64,000 nt of DNA from Okeania sp034190295 (GCA_034190295.1 JAXHSW010000022.1:1-64000); one strand, 5' to 3'. Positions 29,001-37,155 are shown, counted from the stretch's first letter. The notes: generated from the letters alone by a model not told the origin. Made by a program: numbers and translations.

Positions 29001-29575
29001 AACGCGCCCAAGTTATCAAAACTTTAGCTGACAAATTGACACCAGAATTATTACCAGAAGCTCTGGATATTGCTCGACAGATTCAGTCTGAGGAATATCG
29101 TGGCGAAGCTCTCCAAGCTTTGGTTGATAAATTGACACCAGAATTATTACTAGAAGCACTAGCTGCCGCTCAACAGATTCAGAATGAGGAATATCGTGGT
29201 AGATATCTCAGAGCTTTGACTAAGAAATTGACACCAGAAATGTTACCAGAAGCTCTGGCTACTGTTCGACAGATTCAGAGTAAGAAATATCGTGGCAGTG
29301 TTCTCAAGGCTTTGAGTAAAAAATTGACACAAATACCAAAAACTCAACTTTACCCCCTATGGCAAAATAACCTTTACGCCTTATCTCTTCAGACTTGCCC
29401 CAATTTAATCTCAGACATAAAAGCATTAACTCCCGCGATCCTTTTTTTAGGAGGTGAAGAAGCAACCAACAACACAGCCATTGCTATTCAAGACGTTTCC
29501 CGATGGTGGGGCTTCCGGTTACCAAAAGAGACTGTTTCAAATTCCTTTATAACCCTTCTACCTATTGGAGAATAA
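26027..29575 (+). CDS. STAND NTPase (NB-ARC) with long helical-repeat C-terminus (1182 aa)
   Basis: Residues 1-30 (APPLPRYYVDRPEYSDNLKA) are the usual lead-in to a cyanobacterial NB-ARC domain. Walker A is GLGAVGKST (44-52), Walker B VLLVVDD (119-125), sensor VLVTTRE (144-150) and the GxP-type motif LGYLPLALELAA (199-210). A winged-helix region follows to about 400. From about 560 to 1130 come roughly sixteen repeats of about 30-36 residues with the core LTPELLPEALAAARQIQ, probably alpha-solenoid, likely the sensor surface. An internal duplication lies at about 222-250 (GISWQVLLADI / SISWRVLLTDI). STAND proteins switch on by oligomerising and usually carry an effector; none is present at the N-terminus. 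The start lies in a dispersed repeat, with an in-frame TGA two codons upstream and no good ribosome-binding site. Confidence 0.88.
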   Translation: MVLFQAPPLPRYYVDRPEYSDNLKANLLTNSSDTRAIVVTAIHGLGAVGKSTLATALAYDREIQSRFSDGILWVTLGQEPNILPMLSGWVQALGDYNFKPTSVEATANHLRTLLYDKAVLLVVDDAWNTDHAKIFNFGGLRCQVLVTTREKAIADVLGAETYSLDVMTLSQSMQLLSQRLGREITGEEATQAENLVKKLGYLPLALELAAAQVEDGISWQVLLADIKRESRFKAKDGSISWRVLLTDILQDMGLKIFERPGATDVTEEASLKQLSLTALLNSSIKRLTPKTRENFIWLGILPDNVTITQGMATVLWDMDDEGNARDELEYLRSQGFLLDGVPFADGKPTYRLHNSFHELARNLLTAPLKPRRRSGISGLGIGMAEAHGIFLEKYSRLTDNHLWHTLPNDGYIHQHLVWHLEKAGKIEEVHGLLAEESKSGCNGWYETCEHLGKTGIFINDVTRGWELAEVDSNEGKLSQVVSLQCRYALITASINSLAAELPVDLLVPLMHSPEEALAYALEKPDLRDKVYYLAKLVDYLPENLKNQALSEALAAARKIRKERDRTPALIVLADKLTPEILPEAMATALKLRHTGEEYRTQVLVAFADKLIPQLLPETLNAALEISNSTNRIQLIDALTERLTPELLPEVLATVRQIRNEHHRARGIAPLAERLPEILPELLAIATQIESEQRRSEALAELSDKLTPELLPELLAAARQIQSDMYRAKTFAALSDKLTPELLSELLAAARQIQSDIHRAKALGALANRLPEILAEALAAARQIQDELSRAQALGALADKFPEILPEALAAARQIQFDKYRGNHGDQYRIGLLNALAKKLTPEVLPEALAFAREINSARYRAEAMRYLAKKLTPEVLPEALAFAREIQDNRFHFLALYNILLYVLPNKLTPEVLPEALAAAQQIQDEGLRAHALGYSLGDKLTPEILPEALDIARQIQSEEDRGRVLSYLAGKLPEILPEALDIARHIQDGYKRAQVIKTLADKLTPELLPEALDIARQIQSEEYRGEALQALVDKLTPELLLEALAAAQQIQNEEYRGRYLRALTKKLTPEMLPEALATVRQIQSKKYRGSVLKALSKKLTQIPKTQLYPLWQNNLYALSLQTCPNLISDIKALTPAILFLGGEEATNNTAIAIQDVSRWWGFRLPKETVSNSFITLLPIGE

Positions 29576-29597
29576 TAGATAAAAAAATACCAACTAA

Positions 29598-29906
29598 TAT
29601 CATGTCCGCTTGAATACTTATAAATAACGAGGGAGGAATCGGGAGTTAACCCACCCCTAATATAGAATCCGGTTATACAGTATATGTTTATAATTCTATC
29701 CACACTTTCTTGCCTTCAATCTCTCAACCTCCCCTTCTCCCCACACGGACCACACTCCCCACACGGACCATACGGACCACCCCCAAACATAAGATAAGTA
29801 TTCAACCGGATTTGATATAACCCCTCCCAGGAGGGAAGAGTCGGAAGTTTTCAGGTATAAGGAGGAGCCAGTTTTTTTATCGCTGATTATCCGGACATGA
29901 TATTAG
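29598..29906. repeat. Three-level nest of families D, C and E
   Basis: The outer ends are ATCATGTCCGC at 29600 and CCGGACATGATATTAG at about 29890 (family D). Inside is a family C stretch that is split after ACCCACCCCTAA and resumes at ACCCCTCCCAGGAGGG. The split holds a family E element (TATAGAATCCGGTTATACAG ... CAACCGGATTTGATATA, about 29659-29818). So E entered C, which lies inside D. Confidence 0.7.
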
Positions 29907-29984
29907 TCATCAATAATTAGCGATCGCTAACTACCCAAAAGGGAAAACATTATATTACTTCTTACTTCTGTACGTCAGAATTAC

Positions 29985-30115
29985 CGAAAATTGTGGTTTA
30001 AAGCCTCCCCTTTTAAGGGGATAATAAAGAAAAATTTTCCTTTTATTCAATCAATTCCGTTTTAGGGAGAGGTAATTATCAATTATCAATTATCCATTAT
30101 CCATTATTGAAACAC
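29985..30115. repeat. Family B element
   Basis: TTACCGAAAATTGTGGTTTA, then CCTCCCCTTTTAAGGGG, CAATTCCGTTTTAGGGAG and AATTATCAATTATC units. It is nearly identical to 20703-20830. It ends about 30 bp before the protease gene. Confidence 0.75.
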
Positions 30116-30144
30116 TTGCTTGTGATTACTAATAAGCATTTGAA

Positions 30145-30924
30145 ATGCGTATTAGCTTATGTAGACCGGGACTACCAATTACTTTTATTCATAACATATC
30201 ACTTTTTTCCATAATGTTTGTTAACAGAATAGTATTGACTTACTTACGCTTATTTTTTCTAGGTTTTGCTGTTTGGATGCTAGCTTTCTATTTTTTGATT
30301 TCAAATCCTAATGTAGAGGTTAATGCTCAAGATTTACCTACTCTAAAAACTCACCCCTTACCACCAACTTTGGCACAATGGCAAGACACCAGTAATAGCA
30401 GTGATTATTTCGATCGCATTGATGTTCAGGATGTAGGTTATTTAATTTGGTCGCAGTTTCCCATTAAGGTTTATGTCGAATCTTCCGATAATGATGAGTC
30501 TCGCTCTAATAAATGGGTTAAGACTGTAATAGATGCTATCTGGGAATGGAATACTTATTTACCTTTGCAAATAGTAGACAACTCAGAAATTGCCGATATC
30601 AAAATTTTTAATAAACGACCTCCTTTAACCCCCGGAAATTTAAGAGCGCGTTCTGCGGAGACTCGCTATCAGCTACATCAAGATGAGAACGGAACTTTAT
30701 CTCAGAGTTTTAGAATTTGGTTGAGTCCAATGCAAGTAGGTAAATATCTCCCTGCTGCTGCTCGTCACGAGTTCGGTCATGCTTTAGGTATTTGGGGTCA
30801 TAGTCCTGAAAAAACTGATGTGATGTATTATTCTCAGGTGGCAGAACCTCCTCCTATTTCCGCTAGAGATATTAATACTCTCAAACGGATTTATTTGCAA
30901 GCAACTAGATTAGGGGTTCATTAA
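30145..30924 (+). CDS. Matrixin-like zinc metalloprotease, membrane-anchored or secreted
   Basis: The zinc motif RHEFGHALGIWGHS at residues 207-220 is the HExxHxxGxxH metzincin signature, followed by the Met-turn TDVMYYS. An N-terminal hydrophobic stretch (LTYLRLFFLGFAVWMLAFYF, about 31-50) serves as signal or anchor, so the catalytic domain acts outside the cytoplasm. The ATG at 30214 (MFVNRIVLTY) would give a more typical signal-anchor and is an equally good start. The domain is that of peptidase M10A-type predicted Zn proteases common in cyanobacteria; substrates are unknown. Stands alone. Confidence 0.88.
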   Translation: MRISLCRPGLPITFIHNISLFSIMFVNRIVLTYLRLFFLGFAVWMLAFYFLISNPNVEVNAQDLPTLKTHPLPPTLAQWQDTSNSSDYFDRIDVQDVGYLIWSQFPIKVYVESSDNDESRSNKWVKTVIDAIWEWNTYLPLQIVDNSEIADIKIFNKRPPLTPGNLRARSAETRYQLHQDENGTLSQSFRIWLSPMQVGKYLPAAARHEFGHALGIWGHSPEKTDVMYYSQVAEPPPISARDINTLKRIYLQATRLGVH

Positions 30925-31567
30925 GGAAGTCAGAAGTCAGAAGTCAGAAGTTAGTAGGGGCGTTAACGTTTGCGGTAGCATTCCGATAGGAAAGTTATGC
31001 GAAGCAAACGGCCGTTCGCCCGTACAGAAGTTAACCCACCCCTAGCCCCTCCCAGGAGGGGAAGTAGGGGATTTAAACCCCGCTCCAAAAACCCTATCGC
31101 CTTAAAAGGCGGGGTTGCGCGACCCATGTTATTTTGATAATTAATAATTAATAATTAACAATTACCTTTCCTTGAAAAAAAGAGGATTGACTAAAAGGAA
31201 TTTTTTTTCTTTTTTATCCTTTAAAACTGGTATTGAAGTTATTCATTCTGACTCCTGACTCCTAAAGACGACTAATCTATAACTGTTTAACTGGATTTGA
31301 TATCAAAACGTAAGCATTTCCTGCGGAATCCTGCGCAAACAGCTATTAGCGGTCAGCTCTCACCAATAAAACTCTCTCCTGAAGGAAGCGTTTAAATGAA
31401 TATAGGCTTTAACGTCAAATGAACCTGCTTTTTTTGTAAGATTTAATTATCACTGGATTATGGCTTAATAATACCCCTTAATATAGGGTTTAATCAAACT
31501 AAAAAGCAATAGCTGATTGCTGATTGCTGACGGCTGTTTGCGCAGCAGTCCGTAGGAAATGCTTACA
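30925..31567. repeat. Family C, B-fragment and G elements
   Basis: A family C copy spans about 30927-31140 and includes the short TTTGCGGTAGCATTCCGATAGG repeat near 30968. A family B-like tail (TAATAATTAACAATTACC...) is at 31140-31215. A family D-type end (CTGGATTTGATATC) lies near 31290. Family G runs about 31310-31567 with inverted ends GCATTTCCTGCGG and CCGTAGGAAATGC. The G end lies against the znuB stop codon. Confidence 0.6.
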
Positions 31568-32401
31568 TCAAAACTTTCCTTGACCGGAAAATACTACTAT
31601 CAAAAATGTCACTAACTGTACTAAAACAATACTAGGACCAGAAGGTAAATTAAAACTACCAGATACTATCATTCCTAACACCCCACTCATGGCACCAATT
31701 GTCGCAGAAACTCCTAAAAACGGTACAAATTGATGACAAATTAACTTAGCTGTTGCTGCTGGAATTACTAAAAAAGCATTCACCAATAAAATACCAACTG
31801 CTCTCATAGTCAGAGCGATCGCCAGGGATAAAATAATTATAAATATGTATTTATATCTTTGTACTGGTATCCCCTGAATTTGTGCTAAATCTGAATTTAA
31901 AGTTAATAATATTTGTTGTTGTAAAGTCAACCCTAACCAACCCAATGTTACAACTAACAAAACCATCAAAAAAAGTAAATCTAGATTACTAATTGCCAAA
32001 ATATCACCAAATAATATAGATAATAAATTTCCTCGATACCCAGGTACAAAATTAAACCCAATTGTACCCAATGCAACTGAACCCGCAATTACAATACTTA
32101 AAATTGTATCTCCACCTAAATTAGTTTTTTCAATTAAATAATTTATTCCTAATCCAAAGAATACCAAAAAAACAATTAAAGCGATGGTAAGAGGTAACTG
32201 TAATAAAACAGCTAATACTACAGCTAAAAAAGCCGTATGACCCAAAGCATTTCCAAATAAAGATAATTGGCGTAAAATTACAAACCCACCAATAATTCCT
32301 CCTAAAATTCCTAATAGAATACCGCCTATAATTGCTCGCTGCATAAATGGTAGACTAAATAAATTAATCCATTCTGAAAAATCCATATTTATTAAATACA
32401 A
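31568..32401 (-). CDS. znuB: Zinc ABC transporter, membrane permease
   Basis: 277 aa, highly hydrophobic with about eight membrane helices, of the ABC-3 family (AIIGGILLGILGGIIGGFVILRQ..., FGNALGHTAFLAVVLA, LLVNAFLVIPAATAKL). The LGHTAFLAV segment and the later helices match manganese/zinc permeases; the neighbouring znuA and znuC and the Zur-type site point to zinc. The first Met is at 32401, and the alternative Met five residues later (MDFSEWINLF) gives the more usual N-terminus. The gene is separated from znuC by 755 bp of repeats, so it may need its own promoter. Confidence 0.92.
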   Translation of the reverse strand: MYLINMDFSEWINLFSLPFMQRAIIGGILLGILGGIIGGFVILRQLSLFGNALGHTAFLAVVLAVLLQLPLTIALIVFLVFFGLGINYLIEKTNLGGDTILSIVIAGSVALGTIGFNFVPGYRGNLLSILFGDILAISNLDLLFLMVLLVVTLGWLGLTLQQQILLTLNSDLAQIQGIPVQRYKYIFIIILSLAIALTMRAVGILLVNAFLVIPAATAKLICHQFVPFLGVSATIGAMSGVLGMIVSGSFNLPSGPSIVLVQLVTFLIVVFSGQGKF

Positions 32402-33156
32402 GTCAAATAAGTTTATTTATAGAGAAACTAAAATTAAGAATTATAAATACACGTTCAATAATGAATAATGAATAATTAATAATTAATAATTAACTACCTC
32501 TCCTTGAAAAGAAGAGGATTGACTAATCATGAAAATTTTTATTTATTATCCCCTTAAATGGGGAGGTTTTAAACCACATTTTTTCGATAAAATCTATAAG
32601 TTTAAGCAGTCTTCATCTGAAATCCGGTTATACAGTTGTCACACTCTATACTTCCATTCAATACAGACATAAAATTCCGGAATATCCTTAGATAATTCCC
32701 ATTCTCATCCTTCATTTTTTCCGGGATAATTTCATTCTATATTTTGGCAATGAATCTATTGATTTTCAGACAGCGAAAGATGAATTTCCTAAAACTGTAA
32801 ATAACTTGATTTTGTTAATACATAAAATGGAACATTTGAGAATGAAACAGCCGTGCATTTATTATGAATTATGCGATAACTAATTATCCCGAAAACACCA
32901 ACTGGAAAAAATCTATCAGGATTTACGCCAAATTAAATAATATACCATCTGTAGGGAGTAACGGCCGTTAGTCTTTACCGAAAAATTGTGGTTTAAAGCC
33001 TCCTCTTTTAAGAGGATAAAAAGAAAAATTTTCATGATTAGTCAATCCTATCCGTTTTAAAGGAGAGGTAATTCGCGCATTCTAAATTCTAAATTCTAAA
33101 TTCTTTACTAGATATGGTGGTTATGCGTAATTTTTATCTATGTCATACTTTGCTAT
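32402..33156. repeat. Repeats separating znuC from znuB
   Basis: A reversed family B copy lies at about 32455-32592. A family A element begins at 32917 (CAGGATTTACGC) and ends at about 33132 (GGTGGTTATGCGTAA); it is split by another family B element at about 32976-33105 with three ATTCTAAATTCTAA tail units. About 32600-32915 is unique AT-rich sequence with no gene. Confidence 0.65.
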
Positions 33157-33924
33157 TTAACGCTGATGAACATATCTAGTTAAATTATCCCCATAAACTT
33201 CACTCAAGTTATTTTTATCCAAAGCAACACTAGGTTTACCCTGACAACATAAACGACGATTCATACAAATAACTTGGTCACAATAACGACTCACCATATC
33301 TAAATCATGGGAAACTTGTAGAATAGAAAAACCTTCTTCTTTATGTAAATTTGCCAGTAATTCAGCAAACTGTATTTCTCCAGTTGGGTCTATACCAGCC
33401 ATGACTTCATCTAAGATTAATAATTGTCTATTTTGCACCAAACAATATCCCAATAAAACCCGTTTTAACTCTCCACCGCTTAAACTTCCTATTGGCTGTT
33501 TTGCCTGATTTTCTAACTTAACTTGTATCAAAGCTTTTTCTATTGCCATAAGTTTTTCCCGCGACTTCATCAAACCTTGTTGAGGAAAACCTAAACTGAT
33601 TAATTCAGCCACAGTTAAAGGAAAACTCCGGTCAAAAGGTAATTTTTGGGGAATATAACCAATTTTTTGCCAATGTTTTCCTAAATCTTTTATTTGTTTA
33701 CCTAGAATTTCTATATAGCCGGATTGATAAGGAATTAAACCTAATATTGCTTGAATTAATGTACTTTTTCCTGCACCATTCGGACCAATAATTGCTGTAT
33801 TACTACTAGGAAATATTTGAAATGACACAGATTCTACTGCTTGATATTTTCCTCTAATTACCGTCAGATTTTGTACTTCTACTACTGGCAGATTTTTGTT
33901 TATTTCTGCTAATTTCACTGGCAA
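33157..33924 (-). CDS. znuC: Zinc ABC transporter, ATP-binding protein
   Basis: 255 aa ABC ATPase. Walker A is GPNGAGKST at 47-55, the signature LSGGE at 148-152 and Walker B LLILDE at 168-173, followed by an intact switch histidine in QVSHDLDM. YIPQKLPFDRSFPLTV is typical of the zinc/manganese importer branch. The start overlaps the znuA stop by 10 bp, so the two are translationally coupled. It powers import through ZnuB. Confidence 0.94.
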   Translation of the reverse strand: MPVKLAEINKNLPVVEVQNLTVIRGKYQAVESVSFQIFPSSNTAIIGPNGAGKSTLIQAILGLIPYQSGYIEILGKQIKDLGKHWQKIGYIPQKLPFDRSFPLTVAELISLGFPQQGLMKSREKLMAIEKALIQVKLENQAKQPIGSLSGGELKRVLLGYCLVQNRQLLILDEVMAGIDPTGEIQFAELLANLHKEEGFSILQVSHDLDMVSRYCDQVICMNRRLCCQGKPSVALDKNNLSEVYGDNLTRYVHQR

Positions 33925-34880
33925 ACTTCCTCTAAACTTTTTAAATTATTTCTCATGGCAGTAAAATAATGTTCTGAGTCTAAAGAACCACTGTTTATTG
34001 GGTCTAATTTTTTGACTGGTAATCTAATATCTTTAGCAATTTGTTGCATCCGATTATCATTAAATCCAACTTCAGCAAGTAAACCTTTAACTTGATATTC
34101 TTGGGCTGCTTTTATTACTCTTTGAACATCTCTAGGCGTGATATTATCTTGTGGCAATTCTACCACTGCCATTTGTTCTAAATTGTATCGTTGAGCTAAG
34201 TAAGGATAAGCATCGTGAAAAGCAATAAATTTACATCCTTGAAAAGGTGATAAACGAGTTTGAAATTCTTGGTGAAGTTCTTGTAATTTCTGAATATAAA
34301 TATCAGCATTTGCTCTATAGGTAGCTTCATTATTAGAGTCAGCTTGAATTAAACCATCGCGAATATTCTTGACTTGTTGTTGCGCTAAAACAGGGTCTAA
34401 CCAAACATGAGGGTTTCCCTCTTCATGGCTATGATGGTGGTCGCGATCGTGGTCGTGGTCGTGGTCGTGGTCATGTTCTTCTTCTTCTTCTTTTAGGGGT
34501 TCTATATTTTGACTAGCATTAATTTCTTGAAGTTGAGAGTTACCCGTAGCATCAACTAATTTCTCTAAAAATTCTTCTAACCCCAACCCATTTTTCACTA
34601 ATACATCTGCCTCTGCAATACTCCGTGCATTGTCTGGCGTTGCTTGATAATCATGGGGGTCTGCTCCCGCAGGAATTAAGAGTTCTACTTTTCCACTTTC
34701 TCCGGTAACTCCTTTGGTAAACATATATATAGGTAAGAAAGTTGCGACTATTTTGGTTTCATTTTTATTCTGGGCCATACTCCTATTCTGGGCCACACTA
34801 CTAGCACCTCCGAGAGAAACAACCGTGACCAGTGTTGCTCCTAATAATGAATAGTGAATCCGTCTAATTGTCTTGAGCAT
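33915..34880 (-). CDS. znuA: Zinc ABC transporter, periplasmic zinc-binding protein
   Basis: 321 aa, cluster A-I binding protein. The N-terminus is a signal peptide (about 1-30, SLLGATLVTVVSLGGASSVA). ADPHDYQATP supplies a metal-ligand histidine. A His/Asp/Glu-rich loop at about 133-156 (EEEEEHDHDHDHDHDRDHHH) is typical of zinc-specific ZnuA and thought to capture or sense Zn. NPHVWLDP and the later FHDAYPYLAQRY give the other ligands. It leads the znuA-znuC pair and has a Zur-type operator upstream. Confidence 0.95.
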   Translation of the reverse strand: MLKTIRRIHYSLLGATLVTVVSLGGASSVAQNRSMAQNKNETKIVATFLPIYMFTKGVTGESGKVELLIPAGADPHDYQATPDNARSIAEADVLVKNGLGLEEFLEKLVDATGNSQLQEINASQNIEPLKEEEEEHDHDHDHDHDRDHHHSHEEGNPHVWLDPVLAQQQVKNIRDGLIQADSNNEATYRANADIYIQKLQELHQEFQTRLSPFQGCKFIAFHDAYPYLAQRYNLEQMAVVELPQDNITPRDVQRVIKAAQEYQVKGLLAEVGFNDNRMQQIAKDIRLPVKKLDPINSGSLDSEHYFTAMRNNLKSLEEVCQ

Positions 34881-34898
34881 TAGTGTACAGGTTATTTT

Positions 34899-34913
34899 TG
34901 GTAATGATTATCA
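34899..34913. promoter_or_regulatory. Zur/Fur-type operator upstream of znuA
   Basis: TGGTAATGATTATCA is a near-perfect palindrome matching the cyanobacterial Zur box pattern (TGATAATnATTATCA). It lies 19 bp before the znuA start codon on the minus strand, a position where bound repressor would block transcription when zinc is ample. The zur gene is not in this window. Confidence 0.75.
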
Positions 34914-35248
34914 TTTTTAAACTTATCATAAACGGCTAAAATATAGCAATGTGAGCTGGCTTATGTACAAATTATTTTTTGTACACCTTTTCGCTTACTG
35001 CACTTTGAGCTGGACATTGTAAATACCTGAGCGCTCATTGCTATAACAAATCTAATGGAGATAAATTATACAAATTTCAAAAAATACTTTTACTATCAAT
35101 CAAATAGTTATAAAATTATTACAGCACTTTTCATGTGAAAACCGCTGTAAACATTGAAGGCGATCGCCTAATACTTATTTTGTTTGATACTTCCCTCTAA
35201 TTGAGCCGATAAAATCTTACTTTTGACTTTTGAATTTTGACTTCTAAC
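34914..35248. other. Spacer between znuA and cpcF
   Basis: AT-rich and mostly unique. A fragment of family H end sequence (CATGTGAAAACCGCTGTAAA) is near 35128 and one GGCGATCGCC lies at about 35159. No gene seen; the znuA promoter must lie at its left edge. Confidence 0.4.
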
Positions 35249-35896
35249 TTACCTTCCCAAATCTGCAATAGCCATTTGTGCCCTAGCACTAACCGCTAAA
35301 ATTGTATCTGTATCAACAATCTCCTCAAACCTGGTCAAAATATCCTCAAGCCATTTTGGAGTGCTAACTTCTACAGTTTTGGCCAAGCCATGCAAACCCA
35401 CTACAGCAGCATAACGCACTACCCATTCTGGGTCTTGAGATACTTGCAGCAGGGTTTGAAAAACACGCTGTTGAGCATCGGAAACTTCTGCTTCTGATAA
35501 CTTTTCCCAATCAATAAAACCTAAACCTCTAGCTGCACCTCGTCGTACACTAAAAGAAAAGTCATTTACTGCACTATCTAATAATAAATCTAACCCACGC
35601 GGATCGCCAATACCTGCTAATGCTCTGATGGCCCAAGCTCTGGCACCATAATTATAACCGTCAAGTTTTTCTAGTAGTGGAAGTACTGACGTTTCGCCAA
35701 GTAAAACTAACCCATCAACTGCTGCCACTGCTGCGCCAGGATTGTTGTACCCTAAAACTGTAATTAATATCGGGATAGCATCTTCTATCTGAGCTGCTGC
35801 TAAATCTTTAACTGCATCAATTAAGCCTTGAGAAGAATCTGCTTTTTCCACTGCCCGGATGAGTTGATTATTTATTGTTGAGGGTTGATTATTCAT
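35249..35896 (-). CDS. cpcF: Phycocyanobilin lyase subunit CpcF
   Basis: 215 aa made of HEAT-like (PBS lyase) repeats, for example ARAWAIRALAGIGDPRGLDLL and FSVRRGAARGLGFIDWEKL. CpcF works as a heterodimer with CpcE to attach phycocyanobilin to Cys84 of the phycocyanin alpha chain. The length is normal for CpcF. It follows cpcE by 145 bp on the same strand; a half family A repeat sits in that gap. Confidence 0.9.
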   Translation of the reverse strand: MNNQPSTINNQLIRAVEKADSSQGLIDAVKDLAAAQIEDAIPILITVLGYNNPGAAVAAVDGLVLLGETSVLPLLEKLDGYNYGARAWAIRALAGIGDPRGLDLLLDSAVNDFSFSVRRGAARGLGFIDWEKLSEAEVSDAQQRVFQTLLQVSQDPEWVVRYAAVVGLHGLAKTVEVSTPKWLEDILTRFEEIVDTDTILAVSARAQMAIADLGR

Positions 35897-35954
35897 TCTT
35901 CGGGAGTAGGTGAAGTAGGGAAGTAGGGAATAGTAAAAATATGAACAATATAAA

Positions 35955-36043
35955 CTAATTAATATTTTCAGGACTTACGCAAATTGACTTTTAAGCCACC
36001 ATTTGTAGGGGCTAATGGCATTCGCCCTCCTAATTAATATTTT
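35955..36043. repeat. Half family A element between 14-bp direct repeats
   Basis: CTAATTAATATTTT occurs at 35955-35968 and again at 36030-36043. Between them is the left half of a family A element (CAGGACTTACGCAAATTGAC ... GGCATTCGCCCTC) with no right end. The second direct repeat overlaps the cpcE stop codon. Confidence 0.7.
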
Positions 36044-36983
36044 ATAAAAGTGAGTCCATTAGAGTCATTACCTCAATAGCCTCATCTGATAATAATAGTT
36101 GAGATTCTACTTTTGACTTTTGACTTTTAACTTTTGAATTTATTGTAATAGCCTCATCTGATAATAATAGTTGAGATTCTACCTTTGACTTTTGACTTTT
36201 AACTTTTGAATTTATTGTGAGGTGATGTTCCAAAAGTCCTTTGAGGGCAATTAATTTCATACTATTTTCGGCTAAGGTTTCTGATATTGCCTTAGCTGCA
36301 GGTAAATAGCCGATCGCTGCTAAATCCATCAGTGCAGAGCGTCGTAATTGTAAATTATCACCATCTAATGCTTGAGTCAGATATTCTCCATAAACTGCTT
36401 CTCCGGTTAGTTGATATAGAGCGCGAGCAGCAGCATATTGCACTTTCTCTACAGAATGTTCGATAAAAGGTTTAATTAAAGGAATTGCCGATCGAGCTTG
36501 AAGTGTTCCTAAAGCTTCAATAATGTCTTCGTAGGGTTGAACAAGATGAGGCTTACCTGGAACTAATACTGCAGCTTCGACCCCTCCATCTAAAAGTTTG
36601 ATTAATGCGGAAATGCAGCTAGAGTCTCCTAACATTTCTAATGCTTCTGCTGCAGCTTCTCTTACATAATAATCTGAACTTTCCAAACATTTAATCAAAG
36701 CTGGTACAGCTTTTTTGTCTTCTAACTTACCCAAAGCTCTAGCTGCATTGCGTCTGAGAGGATACCCACCATCCTCTGTTCGGTCAGAGTCATCTTCTAG
36801 TGCTGCAATTAAGCCTTCTACCGCAGCAGGTATATTTACTCGAAATCTACCCAACCACCAAGCAGCATAATATCTTTTACCTAATTCTTCATGCCGGAGA
36901 TTGGCGATCGCTTCTTCTACCGTGAGAGACTCCCCACTGTCGGATGTTTGTTCTGATGGTGAATCCCAATGCTGCTGTGCCAT
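36042..36983 (-). CDS. cpcE: Phycocyanobilin lyase subunit CpcE, with duplicated C-terminal tail
   Basis: HEAT/PBS-lyase repeats fill about residues 15-255 (RHEELGKRYYAAWWLGRFRV, YPLRRNAARALGKLEDKKAV, YYVREAAAEALEMLGDSS). With CpcF it chromophorylates phycocyanin alpha at Cys84. At 313 aa it is about 35-40 residues longer than usual. The extra part is a 24-residue segment (INSKVKSQKSKVESQLLLSD...) present twice, encoded by a 72-bp tandem duplication at about 36073-36217, which is derived from AAAAGTCAAAAGTC repeats. The core should be functional. Confidence 0.9.
   Translation of the reverse strand: MAQQHWDSPSEQTSDSGESLTVEEAIANLRHEELGKRYYAAWWLGRFRVNIPAAVEGLIAALEDDSDRTEDGGYPLRRNAARALGKLEDKKAVPALIKCLESSDYYVREAAAEALEMLGDSSCISALIKLLDGGVEAAVLVPGKPHLVQPYEDIIEALGTLQARSAIPLIKPFIEHSVEKVQYAAARALYQLTGEAVYGEYLTQALDGDNLQLRRSALMDLAAIGYLPAAKAISETLAENSMKLIALKGLLEHHLTINSKVKSQKSKVESQLLLSDEAITINSKVKSQKSKVESQLLLSDEAIEVMTLMDSLL
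36073..36217. repeat. 72-bp tandem duplication inside cpcE
   Basis: Two copies differ at only one base that I can see (ACTTTTGAC versus ACCTTTGAC). The length is a multiple of three, so the frame is kept and the protein gains 24 residues. Confidence 0.85.
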
Positions 36984-37043
36984 AACTTCATCTAATCGAC
37001 TCTGACAAAAAACGATGCCTGAAAAGATAAACAGATACTAACT

Positions 37044-37059
37044 ACAGGTCAGCACCTGT
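37044..37059 (-). terminator. Hairpin between cpcA and cpcE
   Basis: ACAGGT-CAGC-ACCTGT forms a perfect 6-bp stem with a 4-nt loop about 100 bp after the cpcA stop. There is no immediate T-run on the minus strand. It may protect the abundant cpcBA message end or partly stop transcription, which would explain low lyase versus high phycocyanin output. Confidence 0.45.
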
Positions 37060-37155
37060 ATACCTCTCCAGGCTACGTTGAATATTAGCTCAAAGCTATT
37101 TACTGATTAAGCGAACATTAATTTCACTTTCATCAGTTAGTTACTATGACAACTA

